A stretch of DNA of 64,000 nucleotides from Legionellaceae bacterium (GTDB lineage: Bacteria; Pseudomonadota; Gammaproteobacteria; Legionellales; Legionellaceae), in the NCBI GenBank assembly GCA_029212505.1, contig JARGOS010000008.1, positions 1 to 64,000 of the forward strand, given 5' to 3'. The notes below the pieces were generated by a model. The model did no database searches and was not told the origin of the DNA. It saw only the letters and a program-made list of their open reading frames with translations. A program made the position numbers and the translations under genes. Of the stretch, positions 47,359-55,988 are shown one piece after another. Numbering within the stretch: position 1 is the first letter of the stretch; the number at the start of each line of letters is the position of its first letter.

Positions 47359-48496
47359 TGCGTAGCCTTGGGAAGAGGTGAGAAGGGTTACAAGGAAAAT
47401 ACACCCTAACGATTAAGCCGCTATGTTGCTCGGGTGTGCTGAGCTCAATCCGAGCATGATGCAATTCGCATATTTGTTTAACGATGGCGAGCCCGAGCCC
47501 ACTGCCGGATGCTTTATTACCCAGCACACGAAAAAAGCGCTCAAACACACGTGTTGATAGTGCTTGAGGTATGCCAGGACCATTATCAGCAACTTCAAGT
47601 ATGACATGTCCTTGGGCCTTCTTAACACGCACAACAATTACCCCGTGGTCACCTGAATAGCGGATAGCGTTATCAATTAAGTTTCTAAGTAAAATACAAA
47701 TGGCAGTTGTATTGCCCTGGAAACTCGGTGTGTTTTGCTCGGCATCCAATTCAAGCTCGACATGTTTTTTAAGCGCTACAGGCGTCATCATGGCCAGAAT
47801 TTCACGTGTTACACGGCTTAAATCAACCGGTTCAAAACCGGTGAGATGAGGCGTATCCGGGACTAAACGGCTCATGGTTAAGAGTTGTTGGACAATATGT
47901 GTGCTTCGATTAACACTGGTGATGAGTTTAGTTATTGCTGTGTTTTTCTCTTCTAGATCATAGGTATTAAGTGCAACTTGAGCTTGTGTTTTGATGGCCG
48001 CAAGTGGGGTTTTGAGTTCGTGCGCTGCGTCAGAAGCAAATCGCTTTTCACGCTCAAAGCCCTCTTGTAAGCGAAAGAAAAGCTTATTAAGCTCATCAAT
48101 CATCGGTTTAATTTCTTCAGGAATCGCATCTAAACTCACAGGATCAAGATGAGTAGGGGCTCGAGATGCTACTTCTTTTGTCACACGATCAATACTAAGT
48201 AATCCTCGCCCGATAATTATCCAAATTAACAAACCTGACAGGGGAAACGTAAGCAACATGATGTAGACATCATCGCGTGTAACACGTTGCGCTAATTCGT
48301 TTCGTATCTCACCACGTTTAGCCAAAATTAATTGTGAGCCAGAAGGCTTGTCTAATGTACTAAAAATAAGGGTGTCTAAACGTTCTTGAATATCTTTTCG
48401 ATCTAAAAAATAATTACCTATTACGGTAAGCGAGGTGGTTAGCGCAATGGCTAATAATAAATTAACCAGAAGAAATTTTCGAATTGAATGTTTCAA
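47348..48496 (-). CDS. Sensor histidine kinase, PmrB/QseC-like
   Basis: The product is 382 residues. TM1 lies near 8-27, a short periplasmic segment at about 28-78, and TM2 near 79-98. A HAMP-like linker leads to the H box DAAHELKTPL with phospho-accepting H159, and then N box RNLIDNAIRYS, G1 ADNGPGIP and G2 GSGLGLAIVKQI. The linker and H-box text (REKRFASDAAHELKTPLAAI) is typical of QseC/PmrB kinases. The partner regulator lies 20 bases upstream in the same operon. In Legionella and Coxiella PmrAB controls Dot/Icm genes; orthology here is probable, not proven. Confidence 0.85.
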   Translation of the reverse strand: MKHSIRKFLLVNLLLAIALTTSLTVIGNYFLDRKDIQERLDTLIFSTLDKPSGSQLILAKRGEIRNELAQRVTRDDVYIMLLTFPLSGLLIWIIIGRGLLSIDRVTKEVASRAPTHLDPVSLDAIPEEIKPMIDELNKLFFRLQEGFEREKRFASDAAHELKTPLAAIKTQAQVALNTYDLEEKNTAITKLITSVNRSTHIVQQLLTMSRLVPDTPHLTGFEPVDLSRVTREILAMMTPVALKKHVELELDAEQNTPSFQGNTTAICILLRNLIDNAIRYSGDHGVIVVRVKKAQGHVILEVADNGPGIPQALSTRVFERFFRVLGNKASGSGLGLAIVKQICELHHARIELSTPEQHSGLIVRVYFPCNPSHLFPRLRTIE

Positions 48497-48516
48497 ATCA
48501 TGACCTCAGGCTCATT

Positions 48517-49191
48517 TTATGAAGCCGCATCGGCGTCTTTTTCGGCGATGTACCCTATACCACGAAGGGTACGAATAAAATCTGCGTGCAATTTTTTTCT
48601 TAAATTATGAATATGCACTTCAAGCACATTACTGTCGACATCATCATCCCAACCGTAGATGCTTTGCATCAGCTGTTCCCGCGATAAAGCATGGCCTGCG
48701 TTTTCAAGTAATTTTTGAAGTAAAGCAAACTCACGACGAGAAATATTGATTTCTGTGTTGTTGAGCAGAACAGTATGAGCTAATGGATCGAGCGTGATAT
48801 TTTTATATTTAAGCAGCGTTTCAGCGCGTCCTTGGGAGCGTCGAATAAGCGCTCGAATACGTGCGCTCAGCTCGTTCAAATCAAACGGTTTATACATGTA
48901 ATCATCAGCGCCGGCATCCAAGCCTTGAATACGATCTTCAACCGACTCACGCGCCGTTAAAATAATAACCGGCGTCTTGTTTCCAGCTTGGCGGATATTT
49001 TTTAATAAACTAAGTCCTGGTAATTTAGGCAAACTTAAATCCAAAATAACCAACTCAAATGACTCAGTTTTTAGGGCTAAACGTGCAGATTCACCATCTT
49101 TAAGCCAATCAACCACGTAGCCAAATTGGGTGAGTCCGGTTTTAACCGCATCACCCAGCAACTCATCATCTTCTATTAGCAACAGTCGCAT
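48517..49191 (-). CDS. OmpR-family response regulator, PmrA/QseB-like
   Basis: The product is 224 residues: a receiver domain (1-120) with acidic pocket E7-D8-D9, phospho-acceptor D51 in VILDLSLP, and the conserved Lys in YKPFDLNELSARIRALIRR. A winged-helix DNA-binding domain follows, with ISRREFALLQKLLENAG and SNVLEVHIHNLRKKL. It resembles PmrA/QseB. It is the first gene of the regulator-kinase pair and lies 14 bases after yciB on the same strand. If it is PmrA it would activate type IV secretion effector genes. Confidence 0.88.
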   Translation of the reverse strand: MRLLLIEDDELLGDAVKTGLTQFGYVVDWLKDGESARLALKTESFELVILDLSLPKLPGLSLLKNIRQAGNKTPVIILTARESVEDRIQGLDAGADDYMYKPFDLNELSARIRALIRRSQGRAETLLKYKNITLDPLAHTVLLNNTEINISRREFALLQKLLENAGHALSREQLMQSIYGWDDDVDSNVLEVHIHNLRKKLHADFIRTLRGIGYIAEKDADAAS

Positions 49192-49205
49192 GACAGTCCT
49201 TTGCT

Positions 49206-49793
49206 TTATACTTTGCTTTGTGAACGTTCTTGGATATGTTTTTTTATGGTTTTATGAGACGCCACAGGTTCTTTGACGTGCTTGGCTAAGTATAAAGCTT
49301 GTAATAAGACAAACATGAACGTAAAGCCAGCACCACCAAATAATTTAAAATTTACCCAGGTTGGTGTATCAAAGTGATAAGCTATATAAAGATTTGCACA
49401 TCCCATGGCCAGAAAAAAAACAGTCCAAGCATAGCTTAAGCGACGCCAAATTTGAGCGGGCAGGGAGATGTTATGCTCCATGATTTTTTGAATCACCGGT
49501 TTTTTCCCAACAAAAACCGAACCTAAAAATATCACAGCAGACAGCCAATAAATCACGGTCGGCTTCCATTTAATAAACCAGGGATCGTGAAAAATAAGCG
49601 TCGCACCACCTAAAACGCAAATCAGCACCAGGCTAATCAGATGTAATTTTTCGTAACGCTGGTATTTCAAACGAAAGAAGATAACCTGAACGACTGAAAG
49701 CACCATGGCGGCAGCCGTTGCTGTGTAGATACCAAACCATTTAAAACATAAGAAAAAGACTAAGATAGGAAAAAAATCAAACAATAATTTCAT
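49206..49793 (-). CDS. yciB: Septation protein A / intracellular septation protein YciB
   Basis: YciB is a polytopic inner-membrane protein linked to cell division and envelope integrity. The 195-residue protein has five or more hydrophobic helices. Its start [20 protein letters not shown], the [18 protein letters not shown] segment and the [20 protein letters not shown] segment are family hallmarks. A basic C-terminal tail (about 165-195) is cytoplasmic. It is upstream of the PmrA/PmrB-like genes on the same strand and may share transcripts with them. Confidence 0.93.
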   Translation of the reverse strand: MKLLFDFFPILVFFLCFKWFGIYTATAAAMVLSVVQVIFFRLKYQRYEKLHLISLVLICVLGGATLIFHDPWFIKWKPTVIYWLSAVIFLGSVFVGKKPVIQKIMEHNISLPAQIWRRLSYAWTVFFLAMGCANLYIAYHFDTPTWVNFKLFGGAGFTFMFVLLQALYLAKHVKEPVASHKTIKKHIQERSQSKV

Positions 49794-49885
49794 GGATTAA
49801 TGATTCATATTGATAATGAGTAAGATGAGTATATCACAGCAGTGAGGGTTGTCGCACTTGATTCCAGACCATGCAAAACACCTCC

Positions 49886-49919
49886 ACTAATGGTGATAAC
49901 TCCCATTATCACCATTAGT
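49886..49919. terminator. Perfect 14-bp hairpin in the yciB-recombinase spacer
   Basis: ACTAATGGTGATAA - CTCCCA - TTATCACCATTAGT is a perfect inverted repeat with a six-base loop. No T run follows on either strand, so it may be a decayed terminator, a protein-binding dyad or a small repeat element. The yciB start lies about 90 bp to the left. This is the only structured element I see in the otherwise featureless part of the 575-bp spacer. Confidence 0.45.
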
Positions 49920-49948
49920 TAAAATAGTGGTTTGTGTAGCTACCAACC

Positions 49949-50191
49949 TCAAGTTTTCCAAATTGCTGAAAAGCATCCATTGAATAAATACCAATATTTT
50001 TTTAAAGCATCGATTTGATTTTCTCTCATATCAGATCCAAGCAACTGACTTGCTGTATACGACGTTTTTGATGAGATGCCATCTTGATATTTGCTAATTT
50101 GAATACACACATTAAATGCCGTCAGTATCGTGTCAACATAACCCAGTTCAGTTTCTGTGTCTTGATTAAATTTCAACCTGTAATAAGCCAT
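49949..50191 (-). CDS. Hypothetical small protein
   Basis: An 80-codon frame starts ATGGCTTATTACAGG, with AGGA immediately before the ATG, which is closer than ideal. The product has mixed composition (RLKFNQDTETELGYVDTILT, then CIQISKYQDG and a Trp/Phe-rich end CFSAIWKT), with no signal peptide, membrane span or known motif. It is divergent from the recombinase gene and points toward the 49886 hairpin. It may be real or chance; nothing decides. Confidence 0.35.
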   Translation of the reverse strand: MAYYRLKFNQDTETELGYVDTILTAFNVCIQISKYQDGISSKTSYTASQLLGSDMRENQIDALKKYWYLFNGCFSAIWKT

Positions 50192-50293
50192 TTCCTGTTA
50201 GTGCTGTTTTTATATCCAACGAACCATACCACAATGATGGCTCAAAAAAATGTCATGAGTGCAATGTTTGCAAACTTCATACAACAAATCCTT

Positions 50294-50323
50294 TTGTTCA
50301 AATATAAAAAACTTGTGTATCAT
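50294..50323 (+). promoter_or_regulatory. Candidate promoter of the recombinase gene
   Basis: TTGTTC (50294-50299), an 18-bp spacer and TATCAT (50318-50323) precede the chosen ATG by about 45 bp. The match is moderate. Confidence 0.35.
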
Positions 50324-50368
50324 AATCTCGTCATTTTAAAAAATCCACAAAAATCGAGAGCTTTATTT

Positions 50369-51613
50369 ATGAGTCAAGCCAACACCCCACTACCTTTATT
50401 TGATACCCTTGATAATCTCCAAGAGCATATTCGACATACCGGATTTTGGTCCTATTTAAACCCAACATACGCTCTTGATGATATTGACATTGCTGCTCAA
50501 TTTTTACAGGCCTACAAAGGTAGTCAAGGCACGTTTAATGCTTATCGACGTGAAGTCGAACGTTTCTTGCATTGGGCTGTGCTCATTGCTGGAAAAAGAT
50601 TGGATGATTTAGGGCGTGAAGATATCGAAGCGTTTATTGAGTTTTGCCAGGCACCACCCAAAAATTGGATTGGTGTTTCAAAACCTGCGCGTTTTAGTTT
50701 TAAAGACGGTCAACGCATCCCAAACCCTGCCTGGCGCCCTTTTGTTGCTACGGTATCCAAAGCTGCGCACAGACGTGGTCAAACTCCGAATATTAAAACT
50801 TTTGAACTCTCTCAAGCATCACTCAATGATTTATTTGCGATACTGAGTAGCTTTTATCACTATTTAGTACAAGAAGAACATGCACGTGTAAACCCTTTTG
50901 CTTTGGTCCGTCAAAAGAGCCGATTTATTCGAAAAATTCAAGGCGCGAGTAAGATCAGGCGTTTGTCTGAATTACAATGGCAATACATCGTTGAAAACAC
51001 AAAAAAGCTCGCAGAAACACACCCCGAAGAGCACGAGCGAACGCTGTTTATTCTATCAGCACTTTACGCCATGTACCTGAGAATATCTGAGCTGACGGCT
51101 AATCCGCGCTGGGCACCGCAAATGAATCATTTTACGCGCGACGGTGACGGTAACTGGTGGTTCACAACCGTCGGTAAAGGCAATAAAGAACGGCAAATTG
51201 CTGTCAGTGAAGCGATGTTAGATGCGCTCAAGCGTTGGCGTAAATATTTAGGTTACTCCCCCCTGCCTTCTCCTGCTGATTATGCCCCGCTTGTTCCTAA
51301 AAATCGTGGCCGCGGCCCGATTACCAGCACGAACCAAATTCGAATCTTGGTACAACATGCTTTCGATGCAGCCATCGAGCAATTGCATCACGATAACCTT
51401 TCAGAAGAAGCAGAAACATTATACGAAGCAACGGTCCATTGGTTACGGCACACCGGTATATCCGATGATGTTAAAATACGACCGCGTGAGCATGTGCGTG
51501 ATGATGCGGGGCATAGCTCAAGCGCCATTACCGATAAATATATTGATATTGAATTACGTGAACGGCACGAATCAGCACGAAAAAAACGTATTGTTGATGA
51601 TGAGCTTATTTAA
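50369..51613 (+). CDS. Tyrosine-type site-specific recombinase
   Basis: The product is 414 residues from ATG 50369; the frame is open for 285 bases upstream, but that part is AT-rich and un-proteinlike. An N-terminal core-binding SAM-like domain (about 40-175) is followed by the catalytic domain with all key residues: R238 in YLRISELT, K270 in VGKGNKER, H357 and R360 in HWLRHTGIS, H382 in GHSS and nucleophile Y391 in TDKYIDI. It resembles chromosomal recombinases of Legionella rather than XerC/D (about 300 residues). No cargo, repeat or attachment site is evident beside it. It is convergent with nnrD, overlapping by four bases. Confidence 0.88.
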   Translation: MSQANTPLPLFDTLDNLQEHIRHTGFWSYLNPTYALDDIDIAAQFLQAYKGSQGTFNAYRREVERFLHWAVLIAGKRLDDLGREDIEAFIEFCQAPPKNWIGVSKPARFSFKDGQRIPNPAWRPFVATVSKAAHRRGQTPNIKTFELSQASLNDLFAILSSFYHYLVQEEHARVNPFALVRQKSRFIRKIQGASKIRRLSELQWQYIVENTKKLAETHPEEHERTLFILSALYAMYLRISELTANPRWAPQMNHFTRDGDGNWWFTTVGKGNKERQIAVSEAMLDALKRWRKYLGYSPLPSPADYAPLVPKNRGRGPITSTNQIRILVQHAFDAAIEQLHHDNLSEEAETLYEATVHWLRHTGISDDVKIRPREHVRDDAGHSSSAITDKYIDIELRERHESARKKRIVDDELI

Positions 51614-52473
51614 TAAAACTTAGACATAAGCGTGTGTATGGCAGGCATTAAATCTGACGCAAGAAGCCCTGGACCACCTTGCGCTTTAAGTACCTCATCA
51701 CCCGCCTCAGCATGTAAAAGAACACCCATTTGAGTCGCTTGCCACGGGGTCAAGCCTTGTGCGATAAGGCCTGCAATAACACCGCTCAAAACATCACCCA
51801 TGCCCGCTGAAGCCATGCCAGGGTTGCCTGCGTTACATATGCGCGGTGCCTCATTCTCTGTGCATACTAAGCTCCCGGAACCCTTCAAAACAAATACACC
51901 ACCAAAACGCGCTTGAAGTGCCTGTATGGCTTGAATGCGGTTGGCTTGAACCTCTGCAACACTTATTTTTAATAAACGTGCAGCCTCACCTGGGTGCGGG
52001 GTGAACACACATGACTGACGTGGAACCCATTGATCTTGTTTTTTAGCAAGCCAATTAATCCCATCGGCATCAATGAGTACAGGGAGCACGGGTCGTTCAG
52101 ACGTGAGTTGCTCACATACCGCATCATATAAATCTTCTGACCAGGTACTATGACCAAGCCCTGGGCCAATAACCAACATGGTTGCACGAGCAAGACAGCT
52201 TTTAAATAATGTATCTTGGGCTGAGTTTAATCCATAACATAAAAGCTCAGGACGACCGCTCACAACTGCAGCCACATGTTCCGGACGCGTGATGACGCTA
52301 ACAAGCCCTGCCCCTACGCGCAACGCGGCTTCCGCTGCAAGCCTTACCGAGCCGGGCATGCCGTCATCACCACCGATAACCAATACATGACCAAACGAAC
52401 CTTTGTTGGCATCGTGTGCCCGAGGCGTGAGCCAGCCCTTCATCTTAGAAAACGCCAAAGCCTGTAAAGTCAT
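51610..52473 (-). CDS. nnrD: ADP-dependent NAD(P)H-hydrate dehydratase
   Basis: NnrD repairs hydrated NAD(P)H using ADP. The 287-residue ribokinase-like protein has GSFGHVLVIGGDDGMPGSVRLAAEAALR, VIGPGLGHS, TPHPGEAARLL and the catalytic NPGMASAGMGDVLSGVIAG. In many bacteria it is fused to the epimerase NnrE; here it is a stand-alone C-terminal-type protein, and nnrE is not in the window. It is the last gene of the rnhA-dnaQ-orphan-nnrD run, 19 bases after the orphan. Confidence 0.93.
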   Translation of the reverse strand: MTLQALAFSKMKGWLTPRAHDANKGSFGHVLVIGGDDGMPGSVRLAAEAALRVGAGLVSVITRPEHVAAVVSGRPELLCYGLNSAQDTLFKSCLARATMLVIGPGLGHSTWSEDLYDAVCEQLTSERPVLPVLIDADGINWLAKKQDQWVPRQSCVFTPHPGEAARLLKISVAEVQANRIQAIQALQARFGGVFVLKGSGSLVCTENEAPRICNAGNPGMASAGMGDVLSGVIAGLIAQGLTPWQATQMGVLLHAEAGDEVLKAQGGPGLLASDLMPAIHTLMSKFY

Positions 52474-52492
52474 GATGGATACACTCCAAACG

Positions 52493-53245
52493 TTAATAAC
52501 TAAACGATGGAATCATGTTATTGATGTATTCGTCAACGCTTGTCGCTGTACTGGCAAACATACTACATCCAACCAGTGTTGTCGCAAGACCAAATCCTCC
52601 AAGAACCGCACCAGGCATCGTAAGTCCAGCTAGATTAAGCGCAGCAAAAGCAATCGCAACAGCGGTCATACCCAATGCTGTGATAAAAGCACTGAGCATA
52701 AACATATCATGGCTAGCCCCATCATGTGGTGGTTCAATTGTTTCTGATATTTCTGATATTTCTGGTGATTCTGATGCTTCAGGAAGAACAAGAACACGCG
52801 GATGAATCAGATCTTCAATTGCATCAAGCGCCTCTTTATTTGCTGTATCTGCTTCTGATTGAGCTTGAATAGCGGCTTCTCGTCCAGATACAGCCAGGGC
52901 CGTTCGCTTGATGACCTCATCCAACGTCTTACAGGCCCTTTCAAGATCATTATAAGCACCATAAAAGCAGGCGATATTATATTTACTATCGTCCGTAAGG
53001 TTATTACCTTCGCTCATGAGTTTTTCTATAGCTTCGATCTTCTGCTTAAATTGCTCTATATCTGCTTTTCGTGCACCCCAATGATTTTCTGCGTTTTTAA
53101 ACTCTTTTTGAGCATCAAGCGCACAATTATTCTTAATATATTCATAGCCAGTATCGAGTTTTTTATGTATATGAACGGTGATGGTATTTAAATACTTGTT
53201 CGTATCTTCAATTAAAGCCTCAACTAAAACGTCCATTAAGCTCAT
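52493..53245 (-). CDS. Orphan coiled-coil protein with C-terminal membrane hairpin
   Basis: The product is 250 residues. Residues 1-145 are helical and charged, with heptad-like coiled coil (KADIEQFKQKIEAIEKLMSE and the REAAIQAQSEADTANKEALD segment). An acidic Glu/Ser linker (ESPEISEISE) follows at about 157-170. Two hydrophobic segments near 182-203 and 212-231 form a probable hairpin, before a short C-terminal tail. There is no signal peptide. The ATG overlaps the dnaQ stop (ATGA) with GGAG six bases upstream, so its translation is coupled to dnaQ. The family is not recognised. The architecture is common among Legionella effectors but also fits an inner-membrane protein. Confidence 0.65.
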   Translation of the reverse strand: MSLMDVLVEALIEDTNKYLNTITVHIHKKLDTGYEYIKNNCALDAQKEFKNAENHWGARKADIEQFKQKIEAIEKLMSEGNNLTDDSKYNIACFYGAYNDLERACKTLDEVIKRTALAVSGREAAIQAQSEADTANKEALDAIEDLIHPRVLVLPEASESPEISEISETIEPPHDGASHDMFMLSAFITALGMTAVAIAFAALNLAGLTMPGAVLGGFGLATTLVGCSMFASTATSVDEYINNMIPSFSY

Positions 53246-53949
53246 GATTCACTCCAATGATTAACGCCTGATTTTTTTGATAATAATGCAATAAACGCTT
53301 CATGCTCAGTAAGTTCTTGCTCTGTTGCCAATAAAACAGGTGAAGTACTTGATAAAATCTGGGCATGTTTGGTAAGTTCTTGGTTTAGTCCTGTGTTATT
53401 ATTTTCTTCATTTTCGCAAAACAACTTGGCTTGACCACCGGTCATAGCAAGGTATACAAAACCTAAGAGCTCGGAGTCAAGTAATGCGCCGTGGAGTTTA
53501 CGGTGGCTGTTCATCACATCATAACGTTTACACAGCGCATCCAGATTATTGCGCTGGCCAGGATGTTTTTTCTTTGCTAAGACAAGTGTATCTAAAATGG
53601 AGCAGTGTGATTCAAGTGTTTTGCCCCATGATGCACGCTTTAACTCAGCATTCAAAAAACCGACATCAAACGGTGCATTGTGAATAATCAGTTCAGCGCC
53701 ATCAACAAAACGTATAAAATCTTCCATGATTTCATGAAATCGAGGCTTATCGTGTAAAAATTCATTGCGAATACCGTGAACTTTAGCAGCACCTTCATCA
53801 ATGGCTCGATCGGGATTTAAATAAACATGAAATTGCTCACCTGTAAGTTGACGGTCGATAAGCTCCAAACAACCGATTTCAATAACTCGGTGACCAGCAG
53901 CATGGCCAATACCGGTGGTTTCTGTATCTAACACAACTTGTCGTAACAC
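53242..53949 (-). CDS. dnaQ: DNA polymerase III epsilon subunit (3'-5' proofreading exonuclease)
   Basis: DnaQ proofreads for the replicative polymerase. The 235-residue protein starts at GTG 53949, nine bases after a full AAGGAGG site inside the end of rnhA. DEDDh exonuclease motifs are present: VVLDTETTG (Exo I), IIHNAPFDVGFLN (Exo II) and HGALLDSELLGFVY (Exo III, with its His and Asp). The C-terminal segment from about 185 would bind the alpha subunit. The rnhA-dnaQ arrangement is conserved in gammaproteobacteria, though usually divergent in E. coli. Confidence 0.94.
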   Translation of the reverse strand: MLRQVVLDTETTGIGHAAGHRVIEIGCLELIDRQLTGEQFHVYLNPDRAIDEGAAKVHGIRNEFLHDKPRFHEIMEDFIRFVDGAELIIHNAPFDVGFLNAELKRASWGKTLESHCSILDTLVLAKKKHPGQRNNLDALCKRYDVMNSHRKLHGALLDSELLGFVYLAMTGGQAKLFCENEENNNTGLNQELTKHAQILSSTSPVLLATEQELTEHEAFIALLSKKSGVNHWSES

Positions 53950-53953
53950 GAGC

Positions 53954-54397
53954 TTAAGCCTCCTTTTCTAAAAATGCATCGATGGCACCAGTGGCGAGCT
54001 CATCGGCTATTTCATTTTCAGGATGGCCGGCGTGCCCTTTGACCCAGTGCCAATGAATTTCATGTTGCGTGGCCAAATGATCTAACGCTTGCCAAAGATC
54101 GGCATTCTTAACAGGTTCTTTTTTGGAATTACGCCAACCCTTTTTTTTCCACTGAGCCATCCAGCTCAGCATACCTTGGCGTAAGTATTGTGAATCAGTG
54201 TATAAATTTACGGTACATCGTTGTTTTAAAGCATTTAAACCTTCGATTGCAGCTTGCAACTCCATACGATTGTTTGTTGTATGCGGCATACTGCCAGAGA
54301 TTCTTTTTTCTTGACCGTTGTAGCGAAGTAAGGCACCCCAGCCGCCCGGTCCAGGATTTCCTCGACAAGCACCATCTGTAAAAATTTCGACAGTCAT
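53954..54397 (-). CDS. rnhA: Ribonuclease HI
   Basis: RNase HI degrades RNA in RNA-DNA hybrids. From ATG 54397, six bases after GAGGA, it is 147 residues; an upstream in-frame extension of 18 codons is not family-like. Catalytic acids lie in [17 protein letters not shown] (D8), [15 protein letters not shown] (E), [11 protein letters not shown] (D) and the final [11 protein letters not shown] (D), with WVKGHAG supplying the conserved His. It heads the rnhA-dnaQ-orphan-nnrD run. Confidence 0.96.
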   Translation of the reverse strand: MTVEIFTDGACRGNPGPGGWGALLRYNGQEKRISGSMPHTTNNRMELQAAIEGLNALKQRCTVNLYTDSQYLRQGMLSWMAQWKKKGWRNSKKEPVKNADLWQALDHLATQHEIHWHWVKGHAGHPENEIADELATGAIDAFLEKEA

Positions 54398-54524
54398 AGT
54401 GTTCCTCAATGCTGTGATCAATACTATGGTCGGAATTATACCATATGTCATCTAAGATAGCCTCGTTATTCGATAATATTTATGCTAGGATTTACGATGC
54501 TACTTATTAACCAATAGGACTTGT

Positions 54525-55988
54525 GTGGAAGTAACGAAGCATCAACATCCCCCTGCACTTCATGTGTTTTTTGCTACTGAAATGTGGGAAAGGTACGGTT
54601 TTTATGTTGTCCAAACGTTACTTGCGCTTTATTTATCTCTCTTTTTTTCATGGCCCGATAAACGAATTTATGCACTGATTGGTTCATTCACTGCACTCAC
54701 ATATATATCCCCTGTTTTGGGTGGCTGGATAGCCGATCATTTAATTGGACAAAAAAGAGCAACGTTGCTGGGTGCTTTTGTTCTATTATTCAGTTATTTA
54801 TTTTTAAGTCTTTATGCTTCAGATTACAGCTTACCTTATGCACTGGCCGGTATGGCTGTGGGTACGGGCTTATTAAAATCCAATATTTCATCATTACTCG
54901 GTAACCAATATCCGGAGCATTCAGCAAGTCGAGAACGTGGTTTCACCATATTTTATATGGGTATTACAAGCGGTATTATTTTAGGAACAACACTTCCCAG
55001 TTATTTAAGTCGTCACTTTGGTTGGTCGGTTTCTTTTATGAGTGCGGCCATAGGGATTTCATTGGGCATTATTATTTTTTCGTTTGGAATTAAATACTAC
55101 CGTATTCGAGACTATAAACCCTATCAATACAGTGCTAAACGAACGCTTCAGGCATTATGCATGATTCTTTTTTTATGGGGCATTTCTGTTTTAATTATGC
55201 GCCTACCTTCACTTGCAGACAGTGTTTTTATTGCCGTGACCGCTTTTTCTTTAGGCTATCTTTTGTATTGCGTACGGCAAGAAGAATCATCACAAGGGCG
55301 AAAGACCTTAGTTATCTTACTGCTCTGCGTTATTTCAGCTATGTTTTGGGCTTTTTATTTTCAAATGTTTTTATCACTCACGCTCTTTATTTCGCGTATT
55401 ATTCAACCTAATTTATTCGGGATACCTTTTCCACCACCTTCGTATGTTGCTATCCAAAGTGTTGGTATGATTGTGATTGGTTTATTTTTATCACGAAAAA
55501 AAATAGATGCGTATGCCTTTCAAAACACGATTCGGGCAGGTAATAAATTTTTATTATCCATGTTTGTCATGACATGTGCGTATGCACTGATTGTCTTTGT
55601 AGCTCATATCAGCACTCAACAACAAGGACTATTATCGCCCCTGTGGATTATTCCTGCTTATCTTATGATATCGCTGGCTGAATTGCTTTTATCGCCTGTT
55701 GGTTTGTGTGCCATCACGGTACTTGCTAATCGAAACCGGGTGAGCACGATGATGGGGATATTTTTTGTTTCTTTAGGGATTGGTGGATTTTTATCTGGAA
55801 AGTTTGCAGCGATCACAGCCATGCCATCAGGCGATATCTCACTTTTGATGCTTAAACAACATTATAAGGGATCGTTCATCATCATATTAAAAATTCTAGC
55901 AAGTTTTACGGTATTATGTATTGGCTTGAATGCGCTTATCAAGCGCCTAATGAACAGCTGTTTGATTCCACAAGACACATCACTTTAG
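54525..55988 (+). CDS. POT-family proton-dependent oligopeptide transporter
   Basis: The product is 487 residues with 12-14 hydrophobic helices. The start is GTG 54525, six to seven bases after AGGA. POT hallmarks are the FATEMWERYGFY motif on TM1 (ExxERxxYY-like), GGWIADHLIGQKRATLLGA between TM2 and TM3, and GTGLLKSNISSLLGNQY followed by RERGFTIFYMGITSG. These transporters import di- and tripeptides with protons, fitting an organism that feeds on amino acids. Its 3' end overlaps the convergent mutT gene by 50 bases. Confidence 0.9.
   Translation: MEVTKHQHPPALHVFFATEMWERYGFYVVQTLLALYLSLFFSWPDKRIYALIGSFTALTYISPVLGGWIADHLIGQKRATLLGAFVLLFSYLFLSLYASDYSLPYALAGMAVGTGLLKSNISSLLGNQYPEHSASRERGFTIFYMGITSGIILGTTLPSYLSRHFGWSVSFMSAAIGISLGIIIFSFGIKYYRIRDYKPYQYSAKRTLQALCMILFLWGISVLIMRLPSLADSVFIAVTAFSLGYLLYCVRQEESSQGRKTLVILLLCVISAMFWAFYFQMFLSLTLFISRIIQPNLFGIPFPPPSYVAIQSVGMIVIGLFLSRKKIDAYAFQNTIRAGNKFLLSMFVMTCAYALIVFVAHISTQQQGLLSPLWIIPAYLMISLAELLLSPVGLCAITVLANRNRVSTMMGIFFVSLGIGGFLSGKFAAITAMPSGDISLLMLKQHYKGSFIIILKILASFTVLCIGLNALIKRLMNSCLIPQDTSL

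Noticed and set aside
50084-50368. Longer 509-residue form of the tyrosine recombinase
   Set aside because: The extension is AT-rich and un-proteinlike and lies upstream of a candidate promoter and the start at 50369.
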